A stretch of DNA of 64,000 nt, taken from positions 62,001 to 126,000 of the forward strand of contig MEHQ01001293.1 in NCBI GenBank assembly GCA_008828725.1, written 5' to 3'. The translations under genes and the position numbers were made by a program. Source of the DNA: Saccharina japonica. Taxonomy: Eukaryota; Sar; Phaeophyceae; Laminariales; Laminariaceae. Shown here in pieces: positions 56,501-64,000 of this stretch. Every line of letters starts with the position of its first letter. Position 1 is the first letter of the stretch. The notes under the pieces were generated by a model. It saw nothing but the letters and a program-made list of their open reading frames with translations. It had not been told where the DNA came from and searched no databases.

Positions 56501-59500
56501 ATGCCATCTATGACGCACCGTGAGATTGAAGCCTTTGTGATCGACCAAAACGTTTACAACCACTACAGTAGTGCTGCTGCATGTACCCACGTTTGGGAGA
56601 AAATACTTGACGTTAGAACGGGATCGCATTTTTCAGAGGTTAGAGGATCAATCAACAGAAATGCCACCAACCCCTTAGAAAGTACTTTATGACCCTCTAC
56701 CCACGTTTTAGGGGACCAAATTTTTGTAATTAGTGTAGGTTGCGTTTTGCACTGCAGTAGTAAAAGGGTTCATTGACAACATAACCTTTTGACACCTCGG
56801 ACAGATCATACAGATCATTCCCACTTGATGAGCTACGAAGATCTTTCAGGGCAGATATATTCCTGATCTGTATGATCTACAGGTAGTTCATGTTGACGGC
56901 TGGGAACCGCAGTATCTGCATGATCTATGAGTAGCACTTATTTCCTGTGCTGAATCCGTACTAGACAGATCCTGCACAGCTTACTACAGCGGCAGGTTAA
57001 AATCTATTTGTAGATGATCTACTGTAGATCGTGCTATATCTGTCCGAGAAATGGAACATTTTAATGACGCTTGCTACGGTAGGGGTAGCACTTTTTGACT
57101 GAAACGGTTTCTGAATGATCGGGCGCCTTAACCAAAACTCGTCGGACTTTCATCCTTGGGCTACTTTTTTATTTCGTACTTAGAGTCGGTCATGAGATAG
57201 TTCATCGGGTAGCGCTTGTATCTTCCTCCAAAAAGTGTGTTTGGGTACGAAGTAGAGCCCCTCAAGTGACCACTAGCAGAAAATCCATGGTGCACCTCTA
57301 TCGTAGCATACATCTAATGAACCACCGAACAGCCATGACGAGGACCTCTGCAAGAGCTGTTTGTGAAGGGATGGCTTGACAGGCTGCCGCTAGAAACGTG
57401 GACAAACTTTGCAGCATGGATGTCGTCAACTAACACCCAGTAGCCACCTAATCATCAAAATAAAATATACCCACGCGCTTCAATCATAGGGGCCATGCAG
57501 GATAGGACCCCTACGACGGGCATGGCGTGGTCGAAAGCAGAGCCGGTATGGCATGGCCAGCATGTCCTCAAGGTCACTCGCGTGGGTGGGACCGGGCCGC
57601 ACCTACTTCTTGAACGAATCGCAATCAACCGCAAACGCTTTGTTTCACAACTCGATTTTCCTATTCTCCGTGAGACCTGAGCTCCATTCGTTCTACGGCA
57701 CACCATAACTACGGCATCGACGGAGAGAACACACACACACATCAACTCGTCTCAGACACAGCAACCTACCGTCTCGTCGGAACAATCGTTCCGCGCGGTG
57801 GATGCTCTTCCACTTGGTCCGTAACGCATTTCGCCTACTAGTTCGTATGGACGCGTACCACGATAGAGGTACGAGTAGCATTTTTTGGCCGAAATTTTTC
57901 TGAATCATCCCAAATCGTCGGTCATCTAATACATTCTTGTGTTGCAATAGTTTGCCTTGTATAGTTAAAAGCTTGCTTCGACATGCCGTTTTGCACGGAA
58001 AAGTTAGTCCATCGGGGTAGAATTTTTCATCTCCGTCCCAAAAAACAGTTTTTGCGTGAGGTATAAAGCTCCTCAAAGTGATCACCCTCAGAAAAAACAT
58101 GGTGCACCTGCATGCAGGCTACCGTAGCATGCGTCTAATGGCATGCCGAGTATGGGGGGGGGGCGCGCAAAGGTCTTCTGACTCACCGCTGCCGCGCACC
58201 GTGCCGTGTTGTCGCCGGCATCAGCTGCGGCGGTGAAGTAACCCAGTGCTCGGACCTGGTCACGGGGAACCCCTCGAGCGCCCCAGTAGAACAGTTCTCC
58301 CAAAGCCACCTGGCTCGGAACGTCGCCCTGGCTCGCTCGATGAATCTGTTTTCATTTGTATGGCAGCCCATCGCAACACGGGGAGGCGGTCCGTGGCAGG
58401 GGACCGTGTCCAGCATGTAACGAGCGAAATTATGTTAAACGAAAAAAGTAACGAGCGAGGTGAGCGCGCTGGTGGGGTGAGACGGCCCGGTCCCGAGACA
58501 TTGCTGTGCGTATCGCAGACTGCTATGTATGGTGTGCTTGGAAAACAAAATTTTGCAGTATGTATACTTATATATAGACTATGTGTGTACTATAGAAGGA
58601 ACAGTGTAGTGCCGTAAGCATGTGATATCAGCAGTTCGTGCCCTATTGTACTGGTTTCGACGCCGTACGTGCACCGGAGAGACACCGTAGTATTCGGACG
58701 CATAATACCACAGAAGTACCAGGTAACAACGGTAGCAACGGTAACTCTAACCCAGGCATACAGCACAGGACGAAAGACGCCTACTATTCAATAAGATAAT
58801 CCCCACTAAGAAAGTCAGACTGATATTCGCAGGGAACGAAGAAATGCGGAAGCTCCGTTATACTGAAGTTAGAACTGTAGTTGCACTCGCTACCGTAGTA
58901 GTAGTAGCGTGGAAAGTGCACTATTTTCCAAGTGAAAAATCGAGCGTAGGTCAACATTCCTACTGTATTTCTTATGGCAGAGGGAACATAGTAATCAAAA
59001 CCAAATATGGTTCATAAGCATAGGGATACGTCGTTTTTCAGTCCATCATGGGTGCTATACTAGTAGTACTTACTATGGCCATCCGTAATGCTGTACGCGC
59101 ATAGACGTCTTGCACTCTAGTTTATCAATTTTGCGCTTGATTGCTGCACCTGGTACTGGATGAGGCCGTCCTCTTCCCCCAGCTGGCCCGCCGAAACGAC
59201 CTCCTCGTTTGCTTCGGTCAGGCGTTGCTTCTCCACGATTGGCTGCTGGCCGACGAGATGATACCTTGCGTAAGACACTGAAGACGCGCATGCCATGTAC
59301 CAGGCTGCCGCTTCCACGTCAAGTTGCACCCCGTTTCCTTCCAGGTACCTGCAAAAGGCGCAGGGCACAGGGCACGGGGCACGGGGCGCGGGGAAAATTG
59401 AAACCGACAGAAGCATTGCTTCTTTTTTTTTGACACCACAAGAGTTACGAAACACGAGTATGAAACCTCGTGCGGCGACAGCGGGAATGATACGCATCCT

Positions 59501-61911
59501 TATACTGTTGAAAATCGATTAAGGTGCCTGTCTTAACCTTTCTATTACCGAAAGCATGATCCCACTACGCAAGTTTAGGCCGAAACACAATGGTTGTGAC
59601 TAACACACTCCTCAACTGAGGAGCTAACCAATAAAGCCTGCCTTCTCATCGAAATCCCATTCGTCATTCGCGTGTGACACTTATTGCTACTACCGGTAAT
59701 AGTTAAATACCTAGACCATGGGATCGTTCGTCGGGTTAAAAAGCGTACATTTTTTCTCAAGGCCAGTGTTTGGGTGCATCCCTACTTTGGTAGCGCTTTA
59801 TTTATTGATTCCAAGTAGTTTGTCCCCAAAACGCGTGGGTGCAGTTCGAAATGGGCTATTGTTGTTGTTGTTGTCTTCACATTAAACCCGTTCTTTCTAC
59901 TCAACCACATCAGTACACCCAGTGCCTGTCCTGATTCCCAATCCTAGAGAGATACAAATTCTGTGGTCACAGACTGTGAAACAGAGAAAAAACAAAACAA
60001 AATAAACGCAAATTAATGGGTAAAGCAAGTGAGATGCGTAACGTATCGGGTACGAGAACACAGCGACACGAGCCGAACCAAAAAATAAGAACAAAAAAGA
60101 CAAAATAAAACAAGTTCTGAAATGAAACAGAATACAAATGACGCAGGGAGACAGAAGCGCCAGAGGAGCCAGAAGCGCCCCTAGACGAAAAGCACACGTG
60201 CCCAAGAGGAACAGATAACTGCTGCACAGGCGAGGCAACACGAAAAAAGAGAGAGACACCGGCATAGGGTGGAAACAAAGGGAGAAACAAGGCAAAAAAA
60301 GCAAGAAAGAAGACACGAGAGGGGAAAAGAGAAAAATAGTTCTCAAGGCAAGCTCAAGGCGATGGTAACAACAAGTTCCCGTCTCTGCTATAAAAACTGA
60401 TACGGGGACCATGCCACACCTTCTGTCATGTCATTCCCACTCTAAAAACAAAAACGGTGTCAAGAGTCGATACTACCTCTGCCGCGCCCCCCCCAGTGAA
60501 CACATCAACAGGAAACAAATAATAGAATTCAAGGACTAGTCGAGCCGATATCTGGCCACACGATCTACCATTTCGTTTCTGCATTCGTCGACAGCTGTAT
60601 CAGTACGGCCGCCCCTGCCCCCCCCCCCCCTCTCCTGGTCGCCTCTCTTGGCGTCCTCAGCTGTATGCCGTAGCCAGCTCCTCTCCGCTTCGGCCCTGTG
60701 CCACCTCGCCATGAAATGGTCCGCCGCCTCGCCAACCCCCCGATACCACACCCCCCTCTTTTTAGCCGCCCTCGGCCATAGTACCGTCTCTGCTCCGAAC
60801 AGTAAAGGGGAGCTTTCTGTGGAGCCCTCTGTCGCTCGAAAAACCCTGAGGTCATCTGCTAGACATTGTGCCCAGTTCTTTTCTGGTCGGCCAGGCCCCG
60901 GGTTCGTCCCACCGGCGATCGTCCCAAACATCACCCGCCTGGTCAGCCGCTCATTGGTCGTGCGCTGTACGCCCCCCGCAAAGAGGAGGCGTCGTTTGCG
61001 GATGGTCGTCTCAACGCTCTCGCATTGTGCCTTCTTGAGAGCCTTGGCGTACGACATGAGATGGTCGGTGCGTTGTCGGCGCTGGAAACCAATGAGCCGT
61101 AGGAGGAATTTGTGGTGTGCCGTTCGGAGCTCAGCGAAGTGCTCCTGGCCAAGGGTCCACGTCACACACCCGTACAGCAGTGTCTCCATCACCTCGGCCT
61201 TTAGCATGCGCACCTTTAGAGTGAACGGGGCATCCTCCATATCGTACAGCTCCCGCTTGAACCGATTGTAGCATGCCCATGCGAGTCGGATGCGTCGTTT
61301 GATCTCTGGCATGATGTCCGCGTTTGCGACGACAAGACCGCCAAGGTACAAAAACTGCATTATCTGTTTATACCTCTGGCCCGCTGCTTCGATGACGAGC
61401 GGTGAGGTCCGGAGTGCTTGGTTTGGTGTCCGCAGTAGCATAGTCTCCGTTTTCTTTTCGGATACGGTGAGACCGGCTGCTTCGAAGACGGTCACAATAA
61501 CGTTCATCATCTTCGCAAGCTATATATACATATATGTAACGATAGTTTTTCCCTCGGTGTTTCGTGATATTTCAGGGGGGAAAAAACGAAAAAACATAAC
61601 CGAAAAAAGTTTCCCGTTGCTTAACATCCTCTTCTTCGTGCAGCACCTACCCTACTCGTACATTTGTAACCCCGCAAAAGCACCAAGTCTGAAAAAACAG
61701 GTTTATGTGGTTCGGTATCTGCCGAAGATAATTGTCGAAATACTGAAGAAAAAAACGTGTTCTTAAGATCGATCATTCTGAATCGTTCTTACCGTAAACC
61801 TAAGGCAAGCTGTGCCTCGGGGTGTCCACCAACCGCCGCAAAGTGCAGCAAGCCAATTGCTCTGGCCGTCGTCGGCACGCTCCAGATTCTGGAACTCCCT
61901 GTACTGCTCCC
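47596..61911 (-). CDS. SEL1L: SEL1L/HRD3, ER-associated degradation adaptor (12 exons, N-terminus not seen)
   Basis: Exons in transcription order: 61911-61793, 59348-59150, 58345-58187, 56470-56324, 55094-54979, 54260-54122, 53757-53671, 53207-53117, 50830-50716, 49724-49651, 49025-48875 and 47974-47596. All phases agree; 591 aa. Successive Sel1 repeats are seen: LLHFAAVGGHPEAQLALG, GDVPSQVALGELFYWGARGV, RAVELYETAAEESHVRALNG, KAYQYFERAASMKQDADS, CAYELGAMSADGRGV, GYEVAASNAAFLLDRG and LGYMHEHGLGVPRDYDLAW. EEDGLIQYQ precedes GDVPSQ as in animal SEL1L. The C-terminus has a membrane helix (NILLLGLLASLAFVLLW) and a short basic tail. SEL1L/HRD3 is the ER-luminal substrate receptor and stabiliser of the HRD1 ubiquitin ligase. 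Start codon, signal peptide and the first repeats are missing; they may lie beyond 64 kb. The 5' limit used is the phase-0 acceptor at 61912-61914. Confidence 0.92.
48211..48277 (+). repeat. Short tandem repeat AAGGGATATAAGGACCCCTTT
   Basis: Three units of about 21-24 bp based on GGGATATAAGGACCCCTTT lie in the last intron of SEL1L. Confidence 0.85.
49888..50065 (+). mobile_element. Hairpin MITE, GGGTCGGGTC family, copy 1
   Basis: Terminal inverted repeats GGCTGTTCACGGGTC and GACCCGTGAAGAGCC bound a 178-bp element. An inner inverted repeat of GGGTCGGGTCGG and GACCCGACCCG blocks forms a strong hairpin. It lies in a SEL1L intron and has no coding capacity. Confidence 0.75.
51517..51720 (+). mobile_element. 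Hairpin MITE, GGGTCGGGTC family, copy 2
   Basis: The left end is GGGCTGTTCACGGGTCGGGT and the body has the same inverted GGGTCGGGTCGG and CCCGACCCGACCC blocks. The right end (CAAGAGCCCT) is more diverged than in the copy at 49888. It lies in the same SEL1L intron series. Confidence 0.7.
52005..52115 (+). mobile_element. MITE-like element, GTAATCAGAACC family, copy 3
   Basis: GGGGAACATAGGAATCAGAA with CCAAATGTGG at the left and TTGGGTTCTGATTACTC at the right match the copy at 20985-21098 in order, spacing and spacer size. SEL1L intron. Confidence 0.75.
52791..53118. repeat. Diverged direct duplication ending at a SEL1L splice donor
   Basis: About 90 bp (GTAGAGCCGTTAACAGACAT to ACCACGTATATTATTTAC, 52791-52880) recur at 53028-53118. 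The second copy reaches the donor of the SEL1L exon 53207-53117. Between the copies is a near-perfect palindrome, CCGCGTTGATTCACCGG and its inverse TGATCAACGCGG, at 52981-53009. Confidence 0.75.
55345..55476 (+). repeat. Dispersed repeat, copy 2 of 2 (with 4188-4318)
   Basis: It starts TGTCGTAGTTTTGTGACCAC and ends GGCTTAATGTGAAGAACACA. It is diverged in the middle from the copy at 4188-4318. SEL1L intron. Confidence 0.6.
56668..56772 (+). mobile_element. Diverged AACCCCTTAAGAACTG-family copy
   Basis: CCAACCCCTTAGAAAGTACT at the left, an interior with ACCCACGTTTTAGGGGACCA and GTAATTAGTGTAGG, and CAGTAGTAAAAGGGTT at the right follow the family layout with point changes. It lies in the SEL1L intron just before the CATCGGACAGATC-family element. 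Confidence 0.55.
56792..57048 (+). mobile_element. MITE-like element, CATCGGACAGATC family, copy 4
   Basis: ACACCTCGGACAGATCATAC at the left and ATATCTGTCCGAG at the right are inverted repeats of each other. The interior has repeated GATCTGTATGATCTAC-type palindromes like those at 41.5-42.1 kb. SEL1L intron. Confidence 0.7.
57130..58145 (+). repeat. Two diverged copies of a 190-250 bp repeat
   Basis: About 57130-57320 and 57890-58145 share, in order, an AATCGTCGG/CTCGTCGG block, AGTTCATCGGGTAG-type sequence, GAAATCCATGGTGCACCT / AAAACATGGTGCACCT and CGTAGCATGCGTCTAATG. No coding frame is conserved. Both lie in SEL1L introns. Confidence 0.6.
58977..59095 (+). mobile_element. MITE-like element, GTAATCAGAACC family, copy 4
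   Basis: GGGAACATAGTAATCAAAAC with CAAATATGG at the left and ATCATGGGTGCTATAC with TTACTATGGCCATCCGTAAT at the right match the longer terminal inverted repeat of the copy at 36530. SEL1L intron. Confidence 0.65.
60536..61510 (-). pseudogene. 5'-truncated LINE reverse-transcriptase fragment (324 codons, uninterrupted)
   Basis: The frame starts within the reverse-transcriptase domain just after where the catalytic YADD motif would be (VFEAAGLTVSEKKTETMLL). It continues through the thumb region (FLYLGGLVVANADIMPEIKR, then RIRLAWACYNRFKREL and LLYGCVTWTL) and a connection-like region (LIGFQRRQRTDHLMSYAKA) to a Gly/Arg-rich C-terminus and stop. This is the 3' half of a non-LTR retrotransposon ORF2 in the LINE/RTE-type family. 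It lies in the SEL1L intron between the exons 61911-61793 and 59348-59150, in the same orientation. Without the endonuclease and catalytic motif it cannot be autonomous, yet the frame has no stops, suggesting a young insertion. Confidence 0.85.
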
Positions 61912-64000
61912 CTGTCTGCGTGCACCTTCCAACGTTGTGCTTGCCCATTGGTCCAGCACTGCGGCCCCGACCCCTACACCCGCGAGTTGAAAGGCTGGAG
62001 CTACTCGGTAGGCGTGACACCTTGTACAGCCTGTTGTCAGCGAAAACAAGCGGCGCACGTATGCACGTATGTATGTATTCATGTTGGGGAAAAAAGCTAT
62101 ATTTGGAATTTTTTGGACGCTAGGGGCTGAGACTGCGATTTGACTCAAAGCTCCGAGTGTAGGCTACCAATAGGCGTCGGGGCTGATTTTTTCCATGCGT
62201 AGATATGATTGACGCAATCGTGACTGGTTTGAACATCCAACGCCTGCAATAGGTTAATAGCCTCCAACTCTCATGCGATATTGAGGCATACCATTACATA
62301 CTACTTGTGCGGTACAGGGGGTATGGGTCGCTTGAGAAATCACGCTGAAGTGCCGTGTGTAACAGTGTCAATGCTATAATTACCATTGATAATTACGGAA
62401 CCGAGCTTCGTCGGGTCGCTGGAAAAATCACGCTGAACGGCCGCGTGTAGCAGCGTCAGCGCTAAACTCAAACGCCCGAGTCGGAGTCGGGCCGCTGAAA
62501 TCACGGAACTGAGTTTCCGGGCCGCTGGGAGAACCGCTCTGAACTGCTGTGTGTAGCAGTTCCAACGCTGAAACCACGTAACCGAGCTTCGTCGGGCCGC
62601 TGGAAAAATCACGCAGGACTGCTGTGTGTAGCAGTGTCAGCGCTACACTCACGCGCTCGAGTCGGAGTCGGGCCGCTGAAATCACGGAACCAAGCTGTGT
62701 CGGGCCGCTGAAAATCACGTATCCGACTTTTCGGCGGGGCGCTAAAATTACCGTAAAGGGATTGCCGATCCTTTAGTAAATCCGAGATCCCAGCTTAACA
62801 CCCAGTTGACCCCAGATATTGCTTATTTTAGATATTTACCGTAACCACTGAGCTGTCATTCACGGTATTAGATATACTGTACACCTTAACCACTGAGCCG
62901 TCACTCAGCGTTGACTGTACTGACTGTTAGCTCAGTCCCTAACCCCAACTCTAACCCTCCAATAAACGCACAACTCGGGGTCCACTGACTGTTAAGCCGG
63001 GACCTCGGGTTTTCTCAAGGGTTGCAACCCCTTTATGCAGTCAGCACTGCCCCAAACAGGAGGGATTTTGGAGCTTCTTTCTTGCCTGGAAGTGTGTACC
63101 ATGACTTTCGGGAGAATACTTCCGTAATTCCATCGAACAAGATAAATATGGCAAGAAGGACGTCGAAATCTTTGAACCCCGGATTGCAGCGCTTACTGTT
63201 ATCTCCGCGGTTAGGGTACATCTATAATGTACCGCACCAAGCTGTGTCGGGCCGCTGAAAGTGATGCTGGACTTGTGTGTAAACGCCTCAGCTGCTGCTT
63301 CTGCTCCGGGCACACGAAGGTTCGCCAAGGTGGGGAAGAAGAAGACCGCTCGAAGCGTTCGACGAGTAGAAGTGGTGGTTCGAAGCGGTCGTTTGTGGAG
63401 ATGTGGTCACTGATAAATCCAGCAATCGCCGCAAAAGTATCTCGTTGAATAGTGCAGGGAGAGAGTCTCTCTCTCTCGTGATGTAATCCCGTAATTCTCC
63501 CGGTCCAGTGCAATATGTAGCGCGAAACGAGGCTCATAGCCTTTTAAGAATGTGATGAGTACACACTCAGATGTGTGACCGATGAGGGTCTTCACAGGCT
63601 ATATAACGCCGAGCCGTTGTTAGACGAGCTCGGGCATCACTAATGATGTAAAAGATGCCATGTTAGGTCGAAAGTGGCGCTCGTTGGGCCGAAAAATTCT
63701 CAAGACGATGAACTGCAGAGAGCTCAGATGCAGGTAACGAGTAAACATGGGCGTGTACAAACACTCCAGTTCCTCTGTCTTGATGATACGGGAACATAAA
63801 CCTCGTACGGCATGTGCACCTTGTGATACACGAATGATCGCTGTAACTCCTATTCTCCAAAACCTGGTGACGGCTTCCCTTCCAACTGTTGACTGTCACG
63901 TTGATCAGTATGCGGTGGAATTACAGTAGTTCAACCGCAACGACAACTACTCTGGATACACTTATTGACTTGTAGCGGACAACCGAACAGATCCTTCAAC
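61912..64000. other. Upstream intron or flank of SEL1L; minisatellite, no exon recognised
   Basis: This should contain intron and possibly earlier SEL1L exons. A minisatellite at 62335-62720 has units with CGGGCCGCTGAAATCACGGA and CTGTGTGTAGCAGTGTCAGC, and a stray unit lies at 63228-63262. A minus-strand open frame near 63211-63420 (PPWRTFVCPEQKQQLRRLHT, or in another frame LANLRVPGAEAAAEAFTHK) could hide an N-terminal exon, but I cannot tie it to SEL1L. Confidence 0.5.

Noticed and set aside
31064-57048. CRISPR array or prokaryotic regulatory repeats
   Set aside because: Spacing is irregular, copies are kilobases apart and the context is a eukaryotic intron-rich genome; inverted-end MITEs explain them better.
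59897-60412. 171-codon minus-strand frame rich in Phe/Leu/Ser
   Set aside because: It is the complement of a purine/A-rich intronic tract and shows no domain or exon logic; hydrophobicity follows from base composition.

Overview
This window is nuclear DNA from a photosynthetic stramenopile (ochrophyte; a brown alga or relative is plausible but not proven). Two proteins begin with a secretory signal peptide followed by an (A)AAF/ASAF cleavage motif, the bipartite plastid-targeting signal of algae with red-derived complex plastids. Genes are split into many short exons (21-570 nt) by long introns (about 0.3-3 kb), nearly all GT-AG. No intact tRNA or rRNA gene was found. The exon chains below were built by reading both strands, matching family sequence where a family is recognised, and requiring intron phases to agree at every junction.

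Layout. 1-9.8 kb: no gene recognised; microsatellites, tRNA-derived SINE-like copies, a small direct-terminal-repeat element and MITE-like repeats. 10.1-16.8 kb: a divergent pair of related membrane-protein genes; the minus-strand partner is seen only as a first exon, the plus-strand partner as five exons. 19.4-25.7 kb (minus): a complete nine-exon TatD-family metal-dependent nuclease with a plastid presequence. 26.0-39.4 kb (plus): a twelve-exon plastid-targeted protein of unknown function with a C-terminal Ig-like/MSP-like segment. It starts 231 bp from TatD, head to head, and its last coding exon is present in four tandem copies with different C-termini. 42.5-47.2 kb (plus): a five-exon AIM24-family gene with a C-terminal membrane anchor. 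47.6-61.9 kb (minus): twelve exons of SEL1L/HRD3, the ER-associated degradation adaptor, convergent with AIM24. Its N-terminal exons are not recognised and may lie beyond the window. A 5'-truncated LINE reverse-transcriptase fragment sits in its first visible intron.

Introns and intergenic DNA carry at least five small inverted-repeat families, one showing a datable nested insertion; two copies of a tRNA-like-containing element with 80-bp direct terminal repeats; several minisatellites; and an over-represented palindrome, CTATTAATAG, with 11 exact copies. The most unusual observations are the tandem alternative terminal exons, the divergent pair of plastid-targeted genes, a GC-AG intron supported by phase, and the palindrome.
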